Source: M55B167 sp046482825 (GTDB lineage Bacteria; Verrucomicrobiota; Kiritimatiellia; RFP12; UBA1067). From it: DNA of 10,143 bases. The notes beneath the pieces are model-generated. The model ran no database searches. It was not told where the DNA came from and saw only the letters and a program-made list of their open reading frames with translations. Made by a program: the position numbers and the translations under genes. Positions 1 to 7,320 of the stretch are shown one piece after another (the first letter of the stretch is position 1; every line of letters begins with the position of its first letter). The DNA is taken from contig JAWOEI010000051.1 in assembly GCA_046482825.1 (NCBI GenBank), forward strand, positions 1 to 10,143, given 5' to 3'.

Positions 1-170
1 TTTTATCTGGCAAACCTGGCGGTATCCACTGGACAACCTGACGAAAGAAAGTGTAACCTGATTTTGCTGGCTTGACTGGTTTGTTTTGTTTTTTCATTCC
101 TGTAGGTTACAGGAAAATTTAGCCACCAAGCCAGCGTTTCTTTATCAAAAAAATATGCGTAATTAAGGGG
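1..170. other. Intergenic segment with nested inverted repeats; possible end of an upstream gene
   Basis: No complete gene is visible. Plus-strand frame 2 is open from the window edge to a TGA at 59-61 and could be the last 19 codons of an upstream protein, but that is too short to recognise. A perfect 9-bp inverted repeat (GCTGGCTTG 66-74 with CAAGCCAGC 127-135) encloses a perfect 8-bp hairpin, TTCCTGTA 97-104, loop GGT, TACAGGAA 108-115, followed by AATTT. The inner hairpin could end transcription arriving from upstream, although its T tract is poor. GTAACCT 53-59 can also pair with AGGTTAC 104-110, an alternative to the inner hairpin. Confidence 0.4.
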
Positions 171-200
171 TTGACATTTTTACCCCCCCCCCCGCATAAT
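171..200 (+). promoter_or_regulatory. Sigma70-like promoter with a C11 tract in the spacer
   Basis: A perfect -35 box TTGACA (171-176) is followed by an 18-bp spacer and a -10 box CATAAT (195-200, 5 of 6 consensus bases). Eleven consecutive C (183-193) fill most of the spacer. Transcription would start near 207 and give a leader of about 140 nt before the GH99-like gene at 348. Homopolymers between -35 and -10 are a known phase-variation device (Neisseria porA and opc, Bordetella fim genes), because slippage changes the spacer length. Loss of one C would give the optimal 17 bp. The boxes and tract are seen directly; switching is inferred. Confidence 0.7.
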
Positions 201-234
201 AGATGCCAATCATTGAATTAGAAATAATTTCAAA

Positions 235-325
235 CATCCCTATGGGATGCTAGTGAATTATATTCTGTGTATGGTGTCGGGCGGAATATTCAGGGCGACA
301 TTCCGCAAGCCCGACAGACTGTCGG
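235..325 (+). promoter_or_regulatory. Structured 5' leader with competing hairpins
   Basis: Three inverted repeats lie between the predicted transcription start and the ATG at 348. CATCCC 235-240, loop TAT, GGGATG 244-249. A long stem pairs 275-282 with 309-316 (8 bp) and 283-287 with 300-304 (5 bp), leaving a 4-nt bulge at 305-308. CCGACAG 311-317, one base, CTGTCGG 319-325. The last two compete: CCGACA at 311-316 can pair with TGTCGG at 275-280 or with the copy at 320-325, but not both. This could be a regulatory leader or simply a small dispersed palindrome; no known riboswitch is recognised. Confidence 0.4.
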
Positions 326-347
326 TCCAGCGAAATGAGTTATCACT

Positions 348-3113
348 ATGAAAAAATTATTTAATATGCTGTTGTTTTTCCGGGTTTTTCTGTCTGCTTT
401 TGCGCTTGATGCGGTTGATCTACCTGACTGGAATTTCAGAAAAGCGGATGCGGACCAATGGATTGCGGGGGCGCATCAATGCGAACAGATGCGTGTCGAA
501 AACGGAGTGCTGAAAGGGATGACTGCCGGCAGAGATCCGTTTTTTACCTCTCCGAATTTTGATATTCCCGCCACAGCCAGTCAGGCGGTTGAATTCAGAG
601 CAAAATGCAGTGTGTCCGGGAAGGGCGAGTTTTTCTGGATTCCCCGTACAGCAGAAGGGCCACAGCAGAAGTGGTCAGCGCATTTTGACTGGATCGGCGA
701 TGACAAGTGGCACGATTACAGTGTGCGCCCTTTCTGGCAGAGGAGCAAACGTATAGGTGCCATCCGTTTGGATCTTCCGAATGGGGTTACAGAACAGGCT
801 GTTTTTGAGATGTCTTCAATAAAGATTGTTGACCAGGTTGATGTTGAACATAGAGGTGTTCCTCTCTGGCGTAATGAAAATCTGTCAGCATGGAAGGCGG
901 TCGAAGGCGCTGAGGCAGAGATGAAAGACGGTCTGCTGCAAGTCAGGTTCGGAGAAAACACAAAAGGCGTTCTGGTGAGTCCGGCCCTTTCGGTTGATTC
1001 CGATATGGCCAGCGTGTTTTCTGTTGAAATGATGGTTGAGGAGGGCGAATTGGTCGTATTTGAGTGGGCTTCGTCAGTTGTAAGCGGTTTGCATAGTAAG
1101 AATATCAAGCTCAAGCCGGATGGACGTTTTCATACATACAATATCGACCTTTATGCGGATAAAAACTGGAAAGGGGATGCAGTTTTGCTTCAATTGTCAG
1201 TTTTCGGTGCCGGTAATAATCCGGTGGCTATCCGTTCCATTCAACTCAGTGATGAACCGCATGGACCGGCCGACATCTCGGTGCTGCAGGCGCGGCAGGT
1301 CAATGCAATCAATAGAGCCGCAAGCCCTGTGCCTGTTTATATGCAGCTGAAAAACAGCGGAGGAAAGGATGCAGGGGATCTGCGACTTTCGATAAAGTCG
1401 CTGCCTGAAGGAGTTAAGGTCAAGCAGGATTTATCGTGGCGGACTCCTGCGGAGGTTGTTGCTGGTAATACGTTGACACACACTTTTGAGATTCAGTCAG
1501 CAGCACCTGTAAAAGGAATCGCCGAGTTTGTCCTTGCCGGTAGTGACGTGGATAACCTGATCATTAAACTGCCTCTTGACATATTGCCTGATCTGAACCT
1601 GCCGAAAGCTGATTATGTGCCGCAGCCTCAACCGGTTGCAAGCGATTATGAGGTCGGCGCCCTCTATTTTCCCGGATGGTCTCAGATATCCGCCTGGGAG
1701 CGAATCCGGTCGGTGGCTCCTGAGCGCAAACCGGTTCTGGGATGGTATGACGAGACTAACCCTGAGGTGGTTGACTGGCAGATCAAGTGGGCGGTGGAGA
1801 ACGGACTCTCCTATTTTATGGTGGACTGGTACTGGCACAAGGGCTATCAGCATCACGATCACTGGATCAAGGCTTTTAAAAAGGCTCGTTATAAATCGTA
1901 TATGAAGTTTGCGCTGATGTGGGCCAACCACAATGCCAGGGGTAGTCATTCGATCGAAGATCAGAAAAAGGTCGCTCAGTTCTGGATCGAAAACTATTTC
2001 AACATGCCGGAGTATTACCGCATAGACGATAAACCGGTTGTTATGATCTGGAATCCTCGGAATATGGAACGGGATGTCGGCAAAGGTGGATGCCGAAAGC
2101 TGCTTGATCTGTCACGGCAAATGGCCCGCGATGCCGGTTATAAGGGAATATACTTTATCGCGATGAAGTGGCCTGAGGCATCAACTGAGCCGGAAGTTAT
2201 ACAGGGACTCAAGGAAATGGGGTTCGATATAACTACCATTTATCATTTCAGGGATCATGGAGGTAAAGCGGAGACTCCGCGGCGTTTCTCTTTTGATCTT
2301 GTGGCCGATGCCAATGAGCCCTTCTGGAGGGCGCGTCATGAAACCGGCATTTTGCCGTTTATCCCCAATCTGTCAACTGGCTGGGATTCGCGTCCGTTGC
2401 ATGGCGACAATGCAAAAGTGATCTACGGCAGGACTGTGGGTCATTTCCAGCGGATATGCAGAGATGCGAAAGAGTTTGCCGATGATACCGGTGTTAAGCG
2501 TCTGATTCTGGCACCGATCAATGAGTGGGGCGAAGGTTCATATGCCGAGCCCGGCGCTGAGTTCGGTTTCGGAATGTATGAAGCGGTGCGCGACGCCTTC
2601 TGTAAAAAACCGGCTGATGGATGGCCTTTGAACTATGCCCCTGCTGATGTGGGACTCGGACCGTATGACCTGCTGATGCCTAAGCCGGATCTTTCGACGG
2701 AGTGGAGTTTTAAGAATGGCATGTCGGGATGGAGTATGCTTATGGGGATAGAGGACTCTTCAACCGGAGAGGCTGGATTAACCCTGAAGAGTAACTCGCA
2801 TGATCCGGCAATCGATCGCAGGCTTGATCATTACAAGACCGGAGATTTTAGTCGTATCGCCGTGCGTATGAAAGTACCGCTGGATATCAAAGGTTCCTGC
2901 CAGCTTTTCTGGTCACGGAGGGGAAGAATTCCGACCGAGGCGACAAGCCTGAGTCTGCCGTTGAATACAGACGGCAGGTTTCATGACTATGTTTTTGAAG
3001 TTGCAAAAAAAAGCACCTGGCGCGGAAGAATAGGCTATCTCCGTTTTGATCCGACTACTGCCTCAGGTGTGCAGGTGACAATTGAATCCATCCGCCTGGT
3101 ACCGGCAGAGTAA
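348..3113 (+). CDS. Exported multimodular GH99/WbsX-like glycoside hydrolase
   Basis: A 921-residue protein with an N-terminal signal peptide (MKKLF, hydrophobic stretch, likely cut after AFA near residue 20). The central part, about 433-765, resembles the GH99-like/Glyco_tran_WbsX family: YFPGW at 440-444, FMVDWYW around 490-496, and NEWGE at 725-729. In GH99 endo-alpha-mannosidases the corresponding NEWHE carries the two catalytic glutamates, so E726 and E729 are the likely pair here. Two beta-type modules precede it (about 24-165 and 168-305), then a CARDB-like segment (about 306-418), and a third module follows (about 784-921). All three modules share the pattern W/F-H-x-Y, about 25 residues, then I-x-S-I-x-L/I. 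The substrate is unknown; an alpha-mannoside or complex polysaccharide is a guess. The ATG at 348 has only a weak GAG upstream (337-339), but the signal peptide supports it. Control is probably through the C11 promoter and structured leader. Confidence 0.85.
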   Translation: MKKLFNMLLFFRVFLSAFALDAVDLPDWNFRKADADQWIAGAHQCEQMRVENGVLKGMTAGRDPFFTSPNFDIPATASQAVEFRAKCSVSGKGEFFWIPRTAEGPQQKWSAHFDWIGDDKWHDYSVRPFWQRSKRIGAIRLDLPNGVTEQAVFEMSSIKIVDQVDVEHRGVPLWRNENLSAWKAVEGAEAEMKDGLLQVRFGENTKGVLVSPALSVDSDMASVFSVEMMVEEGELVVFEWASSVVSGLHSKNIKLKPDGRFHTYNIDLYADKNWKGDAVLLQLSVFGAGNNPVAIRSIQLSDEPHGPADISVLQARQVNAINRAASPVPVYMQLKNSGGKDAGDLRLSIKSLPEGVKVKQDLSWRTPAEVVAGNTLTHTFEIQSAAPVKGIAEFVLAGSDVDNLIIKLPLDILPDLNLPKADYVPQPQPVASDYEVGALYFPGWSQISAWERIRSVAPERKPVLGWYDETNPEVVDWQIKWAVENGLSYFMVDWYWHKGYQHHDHWIKAFKKARYKSYMKFALMWANHNARGSHSIEDQKKVAQFWIENYFNMPEYYRIDDKPVVMIWNPRNMERDVGKGGCRKLLDLSRQMARDAGYKGIYFIAMKWPEASTEPEVIQGLKEMGFDITTIYHFRDHGGKAETPRRFSFDLVADANEPFWRARHETGILPFIPNLSTGWDSRPLHGDNAKVIYGRTVGHFQRICRDAKEFADDTGVKRLILAPINEWGEGSYAEPGAEFGFGMYEAVRDAFCKKPADGWPLNYAPADVGLGPYDLLMPKPDLSTEWSFKNGMSGWSMLMGIEDSSTGEAGLTLKSNSHDPAIDRRLDHYKTGDFSRIAVRMKVPLDIKGSCQLFWSRRGRIPTEATSLSLPLNTDGRFHDYVFEVAKKSTWRGRIGYLRFDPTTASGVQVTIESIRLVPAE

Positions 3114-3137
3114 TTGCTGCGTAGTTTTTTAATCCAC

Positions 3138-3160
3138 AGATTTTCAAGATTAATAAGATT
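3138..3160. repeat. Three AGATT copies at 9-bp spacing
   Basis: AGATT starts at 3138, 3147 and 3156, an exact 9-bp period just after the GH99-like gene. A similar 9-bp rhythm with other motifs occurs at 9921-10001. Short arrays of this kind recur between genes in some environmental genomes; no function is assigned. Confidence 0.5.
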
Positions 3161-3182
3161 ATTGTTGCTACGCTTTATTTTA

Positions 3183-3326
3183 CCCGCGAATCTCCGCGAA
3201 TATTGCGCTTTAAATTTTTTCTCCACGTTGTGGAGTCGTTAATCACTAAAAATTTAAAGCGCAGGCACTTTTCATTACGATCAGCTGAAAATATTATTTT
3301 CGCATCTATTAGCGGAGATTAGCGGG
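3183..3326. repeat. Nested inverted-repeat element between convergent genes
   Basis: Three arms are nested. The outer arms 3183-3202 and 3307-3326 pair over 20 bp with two mismatches; the left arm contains a direct repeat of CGCGAAT (3185 and 3195). The middle arms 3204-3219 and 3248-3263 are a perfect 16-bp pair (TGCGCTTTAAATTTTT and its complement). The centre is CTCCAC 3221-3226, loop GTT, GTGGAG 3230-3235. It lies between the stop of the GH99-like gene and the stop of the glycosyltransferase, so it may act as a two-way transcription end, but it lacks a clean hairpin plus T-tract form. It may instead be a dispersed REP- or MITE-like element. Confidence 0.65.
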
Positions 3327-3344
3327 AAAAGATATATTGCATTA

Positions 3345-4463
3345 TCATTGCTGCAATATGCGATTATAGACTTCTTCTGTTTTCAGAGCCGCGTTTTTCC
3401 ATGTGAACTCTGCTGCTTTTTTATAACCGGCTGCAATTTTTTCCTCTCTGTATTGCGGCTGATCAAGAAGAAGGCTGACGGCTGCGGCGATGGAAGAGCG
3501 GTCGTGCGGGTCGCAGTTGGCTGCTGCATCACCACATATTTCAAGCGGTGCGCCACCCGCGCAGACAGCCGGGCAGCCACAGGCCATGGCTTCCAGAGGA
3601 GGCAGACCAAAACCCTCATCATGGGATGGAAAAACAAAAGCCTGGGCCATGGAGTAAATGACAGGCAGATCTTCCAGGGCAACGTAGCCGATAAAACTGA
3701 CACGGTGCATAAGCCCGAGTTTGTGAATTCTGTCTTCCAGATCTGTCTGCGTCGATTTATCCGCTGCTCCGGCAAGCACCAGATGTAAGTCCGGCCGTTC
3801 CGCCTGGACAATTGCGAAAGCGCTGATCAATCCGTGAATGTTTTTTCTGTAGGTCAGGTCTCCGACAAAAAGAAGGAAGGATGGCGGCAGTTGATACAGC
3901 TGTCTTACCCTCTGATGTTCAGCAAATGAATTTTCGTGTTTAAAAACCGAATCTATTCCCGGAGGTATGACAACCGTTTTTTCCGCGGCCCCGGGAAAGT
4001 GTTTATGAATTATGCGTTCAGTGTATTTTGAAAAAGCGATGACAGCGGATGCTCTGCGTATGGATCCGGGGATCAACATGCTGTAATGTATGCGGTTGGC
4101 GCGTGTACAGAATTGCGGATGGGTTATTACATGCAGGTCGTGGATTGTCAGAACAACGGGGCAGCGTGCAGCTATCGGCGCAACATAAGCAGGCGCATGC
4201 AGTAAACCCGTCCTGCTGGACGGAAGTTTTACAGGAAGCACCAGTTGCTCCCATAGAATGCGCAGCAGACGTGATTTATATGCCCGGGATGTTGTTACGT
4301 AAGCATGATCCGCTTCCGGTAGCGGCCGATGTTTTTCAGGCAGCAGGAAATGTATGGGCAGGCTTCCGAATTCTACCAGTGCTTTGGCCAGCTGGTGCAC
4401 GGTGACTTCCACGCCGGAGTAGGGTTCTTTCAGAACCATTCCGTTGTAATAAATTCTCTTCAT
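3345..4463 (-). CDS. GT4-family glycosyltransferase
   Basis: A 372-residue, cytoplasmic or membrane-peripheral enzyme with the two-domain GT-B fold, expected to transfer a sugar from a nucleotide-sugar donor (often mannose or similar) with retention of configuration. The N-terminal SGVEVTVHQLAKAL matches the early loop of GT4 enzymes. LTIHDLH and SAVIAFSKYTERII mark the acceptor half. VIPPGID, LLFVGDLTYRKN and the E-x7-E donor motif (EGFGLPPLE, E283 and E291) mark the C-terminal half. The reading frame runs upstream to 4754, but family similarity begins only at the ATG at 4461-4463 (MKRIYYNG), and the added 97 residues would be low-complexity translation of the intergenic region. No Shine-Dalgarno is obvious. 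It is convergent with the GH99-like gene and divergent from the next one, so it is probably transcribed alone. The sugar and acceptor cannot be predicted; a role in envelope polysaccharide or glycolipid synthesis is likely. Confidence 0.9.
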   Translation of the reverse strand: MKRIYYNGMVLKEPYSGVEVTVHQLAKALVEFGSLPIHFLLPEKHRPLPEADHAYVTTSRAYKSRLLRILWEQLVLPVKLPSSRTGLLHAPAYVAPIAARCPVVLTIHDLHVITHPQFCTRANRIHYSMLIPGSIRRASAVIAFSKYTERIIHKHFPGAAEKTVVIPPGIDSVFKHENSFAEHQRVRQLYQLPPSFLLFVGDLTYRKNIHGLISAFAIVQAERPDLHLVLAGAADKSTQTDLEDRIHKLGLMHRVSFIGYVALEDLPVIYSMAQAFVFPSHDEGFGLPPLEAMACGCPAVCAGGAPLEICGDAAANCDPHDRSSIAAAVSLLLDQPQYREEKIAAGYKKAAEFTWKNAALKTEEVYNRILQQ

Positions 4464-4485
4464 AGCTTGATAATACCGCAGATAG

Positions 4486-4491
4486 ATTATA
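4486..4491 (-). promoter_or_regulatory. Possible -10 box for the glycosyltransferase
   Basis: On the minus strand a perfect TATAAT lies 22 nt upstream of the chosen ATG. No good -35 box is found 16-18 bp further upstream, so this rests on one hexamer in an AT-rich stretch. Confidence 0.3.
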
Positions 4492-4731
4492 AAGTAAACG
4501 AAAAAGCTTTCCGGAACGTTTAGTATATCGGATACGGGATACGAAGTTAATTTATAATTGCGGTTGCTGTCGGGAAAGCAGTTGTTCTGCAAATAATACC
4601 GTGTAAATCTACAGAGGCCCAGAGGCCGCAAAGGTTTTTGGATGCATCCGATAGCGGTAGCGTCCGCTATACAGAATAGCTGTGTTTTACCCATGGGAAT
4701 ATACAAGGACATATAAGACGAAAGGAAAACA
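4492..4731. other. Remainder of the divergent intergenic region
   Basis: The gap between the divergent glycosyltransferase and squalene-cyclase-like genes is 268 bp. It contains the palindrome GGATGCATCC (4640-4649) and a 7-bp hairpin, ATAGCGG 4651-4657, loop TAGCGT, CCGCTAT 4664-4670. AAAGGA at 4721-4726 is a good Shine-Dalgarno for the ATG at 4732. I found no convincing -35/-10 pair for the rightward gene. Confidence 0.45.
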
Positions 4732-5865
4732 ATGAAGAGAATAAATAAACGCATATTTAGTGCTGTTGCATGCGCAATGGTTGCATGCTCGGTAATCGCT
4801 GAAAATCAGCAGGCTGTGCATGCAATGGACAGGGGACTGCACTGGTTGAAGAATCAGCAGAAAGAGAATGGTTCCTGGGGGAATGAGAACTATCCCGCAA
4901 TGTCAGCCCTAGGCTTATGGGCTTTTACGCGGAGTGATCATCCGGATAAAGAGGAAATCTGTGAAAAAGCAGCCAGGTTTGTCGCGGGGTTTGCCCGGGA
5001 TGACGGCGGAATATATAAGCCGCCTGCTGGCGGCCGAGGCAGTGGAGGACTGTCTACTTATAATACCGCCATCTGCATGATAGCTCTGCATGCATACGAT
5101 AAGATCAAGTACTCCGGGCAGATTCTCAGGGGCAGGGGATTTGTTGCTTCCAGTCAGTTGATCGGTGATTCTCCGGGATCCGGCGGGTTCGGTTATAACC
5201 GTCCGGTTGATGATGGCAAGGGTGGCCGTAAGTTTCAGGGGCGTGACCGCCCGGATCTGAGTAATACAGGCTGGTCTCTTCACGCCATGCGTGTTACCCA
5301 GGGGCTGGAAGATCTGCGTAAAAGCGGACAACAGGCGGATGTCAACTGGGATGCCGCTTTGAGTTTTGTTGAAGCATTGCAGAACCAGGATAAAAAAGAT
5401 GCTGAAAATTACGGCGGGTTCGGATATGAACAGCGCGGCGCGCGCGGGGGGACCCGCCAGGATAAGAGCGGTAAAGTCCGTTTGAACGGTTACGGAAGTA
5501 TGACTTACGCCGGTTTGGAATCAATGATATACGCTCAGGTTGACCGCAGTGATCCTCGCGTTCGTTCCGCTTTGAAATGGGCCGCGCGACACTGGTCGGT
5601 CGATGAAAATCCCGGCATGGGAAATAAAGGGCTTTATTATTATTACAACATTATGTCGAAATCGCTGAGTTTGAACGGTTCTGATACCATTGCAGATGCT
5701 GGCGGCAGAACGATTGAGTGGAAAAAGGAGCTGATAAAAAAGCTTTCTGCGGTACAGAATCCGGATGGAAGCTGGGTGAATAAAGACAACCAGTTCTGGG
5801 AGGGGGACCCGGTGCTGGTGACCTGCTATGCTATTCTGGCACTCGAGTATGTGCTGGGGATGTGA
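4732..5865 (+). CDS. Exported squalene-cyclase/prenyltransferase-fold repeat protein
   Basis: A 377-residue protein with an export signal (MKRINKR, hydrophobic to about 23). Cleavage could follow VIA, or the protein could be a lipoprotein anchored at Cys19 in MVACS, though that lipobox is weak. The mature part has the alpha/alpha-barrel repeat pattern of the prenyltransferase/squalene-oxidase superfamily. QW-like motifs stand near the start (LHWLKNQQKENGSWG, 37-50) and near the end (VQNPDGSW, 341-348), with NTGWSLHAM (178-185) and GSMTYAGLESMIYA (255-268) between. The DxDD motif of squalene-hopene cyclases is absent, so terpene cyclisation is unlikely. Exported members are frequent in planctomycetes and relatives and their role is unknown; ligand binding or a scaffold is as likely as catalysis. 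The start is well supported by AAAGGA five bases upstream. The gene appears to stand alone. Confidence 0.8.
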   Translation: MKRINKRIFSAVACAMVACSVIAENQQAVHAMDRGLHWLKNQQKENGSWGNENYPAMSALGLWAFTRSDHPDKEEICEKAARFVAGFARDDGGIYKPPAGGRGSGGLSTYNTAICMIALHAYDKIKYSGQILRGRGFVASSQLIGDSPGSGGFGYNRPVDDGKGGRKFQGRDRPDLSNTGWSLHAMRVTQGLEDLRKSGQQADVNWDAALSFVEALQNQDKKDAENYGGFGYEQRGARGGTRQDKSGKVRLNGYGSMTYAGLESMIYAQVDRSDPRVRSALKWAARHWSVDENPGMGNKGLYYYYNIMSKSLSLNGSDTIADAGGRTIEWKKELIKKLSAVQNPDGSWVNKDNQFWEGDPVLVTCYAILALEYVLGM

Positions 5866-5995
5866 AGAAATGCGCGAAAATGCGCGAGTTAACATTATGA
5901 CGAAGTACAGTAATGCCGGAACTCAGCTGCGCAGCAGCGTGGGTCCGGCAATCATTCTGGGTGTTGCTTGTTCTGTTTCTGAAAGCTATACCAAG

Positions 5996-6134
5996 GGCGC
6001 ATCTGCAAATCGTTGCAATGGAGATGAATGCTGCACTTTTTAACCAAACAGCACACTAAAGTGTGAACTACAAGCATGGAAACGTTTGTAGTACAGGCTT
6101 TAGCCTGCCAAGAGCAACGATTAACAGATGCGCC
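5996..6134. repeat. MITE-like palindromic element with nested hairpins
   Basis: The ends 5996-6016 and 6114-6134 are 21-nt inverted repeats with two mismatches, both beginning GGCGCATCTG when read inward. Three smaller palindromes lie inside: CACACT 6052-6057 with AGTGTG 6060-6065, ACTACAA 6067-6073 with TTGTAGT 6086-6092, and CAGGCT 6094-6099 with AGCCTG 6102-6107. The element codes for nothing recognisable. CTATAC occurs close outside the left end (5986-5991) and at the right end (6134-6139) and might be a target duplication, but the spacing is not symmetrical. It is probably a non-autonomous mobile or REP-type repeat present elsewhere in the genome. Confidence 0.65.
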
Positions 6135-6182
6135 TATACTAACGGCTGGTGTTTTAGTCGTTGATAATATATAATGTTTCTT

Positions 6183-7271
6183 ATGAATAAACTAATTATC
6201 GTTCTTTTGCTGTTAACAGCCTCTGCTATTTACGCTGTTGATGCGGACTATGTCTGGCATGATATCAGGGGCTTTGGCGTTGAGGGTCGTGCTTTTAATG
6301 ACACTGAACTCTTTTATGACCGTCTTCCCGCACGTGCCACGAATCTGGTTCGCAAGACTGTCTGGAACCTGAGCCGGGATTCTGCCGGGATGGCGGTTCG
6401 TTTCTTTACCGATGCAACAACGATTAAAGCCAGGTGGGAACTTAAAGATTCCGGACTTGCGATGGATCACATGCCGGCCACAGGCGTGAGTGGTCTTGAT
6501 CTTTATGTGAAGGTGGATGGGCAATGGAGATGGTTAGGCGTCGGTCGCCCGAAGAAATTTCCTGTTAATGAAGGCACAATTGTTTCTGGTATTGCTCAGG
6601 GGAAGCGTGAATATCTGCTATATCTGCCCTTATATAATGGGGTGAAGAAAGTTGAAATCGGTATTCCTCCCAGTTTTATGATCAAAAACGCGCCGGTTTA
6701 CCCGGAGTCGAAGCGCAAGCCCTTGCTTTTTTATGGTACATCTATAACCCATGGAGCTTGTGCCTCTCGTCCAGGAATGACACATTCGGCGATGCTGGGC
6801 CGACGTTTTCAGCGACCTATTGTCAATCTCGGTTTTTCTGGGCAAGGGCGCATGGAGATCGAGGTGGCGCACCTGATTGCCGAGGTTGATGCCGCTGTTT
6901 ACATTATTGACTGTCTGCCGAATATCGATGCCAAGACCACAGCGGCACGCACAGAGCCGTTGGTCAGGCATCTTCGCGAGAAGCGTCCGGATACACCGAT
7001 TCTTTTTGTTGAAGATCGGAATTACAGTAACTCCTACCTCATTGCCGGTAAGAAAAAGCGCAACGAAACCAGTCAGGCCGCTCTGCGGGACGCCTACGAA
7101 CGCTTGAAAAAGGATGGTGTTAAACATCTCTATTATCTTGAGGGCAAGGGGATGCTTGGTGATGATTTTGATGGAACGGTTGACAGTTCACATCCGAATG
7201 ATCTGGGATTTTGGCGACAGGCCAATCATTTTGAAGCCGCCCTGCGGAAGATTCCGGAATTGACCCGATAG
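6183..7271 (+). CDS. Exported SGNH/GDSL hydrolase with GxDLY N-terminal domain
   Basis: A 362-residue secreted or periplasmic esterase. The signal peptide MNKLIIVLLLLTASAIYA is cut before VDAD. The N-terminal beta domain carries GLDLY at 104-108, the signature of the GxDLY domain that precedes this class of SGNH hydrolase. The catalytic domain shows YGTSITHG (184-191) with nucleophile Ser187, a GTS variant of GDS. NLGFSG supplies the oxyanion glycine (217), LPNID supplies Asn247, and DSSHP supplies Asp334 and His337, so the full S-G-N-H set is present. Such enzymes commonly deacylate polysaccharides, but the substrate here is not known. Another ATG at 6174 would add MFL. I prefer 6183 because it gives a standard signal peptide and because a TATAAT (6170-6175) overlaps the upstream ATG. 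No Shine-Dalgarno is seen for either. Confidence 0.88.
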   Translation: MNKLIIVLLLLTASAIYAVDADYVWHDIRGFGVEGRAFNDTELFYDRLPARATNLVRKTVWNLSRDSAGMAVRFFTDATTIKARWELKDSGLAMDHMPATGVSGLDLYVKVDGQWRWLGVGRPKKFPVNEGTIVSGIAQGKREYLLYLPLYNGVKKVEIGIPPSFMIKNAPVYPESKRKPLLFYGTSITHGACASRPGMTHSAMLGRRFQRPIVNLGFSGQGRMEIEVAHLIAEVDAAVYIIDCLPNIDAKTTAARTEPLVRHLREKRPDTPILFVEDRNYSNSYLIAGKKKRNETSQAALRDAYERLKKDGVKHLYYLEGKGMLGDDFDGTVDSSHPNDLGFWRQANHFEAALRKIPELTR

Positions 7272-7296
7272 CCTTCGGCGGTCAAACCCTCTTCTC

Positions 7297-7314
7297 GGGT
7301 TCGAACCCCTCCCT
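7297..7314. repeat. Inverted T-arm-like tRNA fragment
   Basis: The 18 bases match the T-arm and 3' acceptor strand of the tRNA-Ser gene at 7359-7376 in 17 of 18 positions, in opposite orientation. The pair therefore forms an inverted repeat around the tRNA terminator. It may be a relic of a second tRNA or of a recombination event. Part of the match is the self-complementary GGGTTCGAACCC, which makes chance somewhat more likely. Confidence 0.5.
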
Positions 7315-7320
7315 TATGCG

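Noticed and set aside
1497..1949. Minus-strand frame of 150 codons inside the GH99-like gene
   Set aside because: It lies antisense to the conserved catalytic domain and shows no family similarity.
4681..4717. Promoter for the squalene-cyclase-like gene (TTTACC and TATAAG)
   Set aside because: Spacing is 19 bp, both boxes are poor, and transcription would start within the ribosome binding site.
4464..4754. N-terminal extension of the glycosyltransferase by 97 residues
   Set aside because: GT4 similarity begins at the ATG at 4463, the extra residues look like translated intergenic DNA, and the extension would run past the start of the divergent gene.
5828..6043. Small plus-strand frame of 71 codons overlapping the end of the squalene-cyclase-like gene
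   Set aside because: It runs into the palindromic element, has no recognisable domain and no good ribosome binding site.
6630..7127. Minus-strand frame of 165 codons inside the SGNH hydrolase gene
   Set aside because: It is antisense to well-supported catalytic blocks and resembles no protein family.
348..7271. Polysaccharide utilisation operon linking the GH99-like, GT4, squalene-cyclase-like and SGNH genes
   Set aside because: Genes differ in strand and are separated by gaps of about 230-320 bp filled with repeats; no transporter, TonB receptor, regulator or sulfatase is present.
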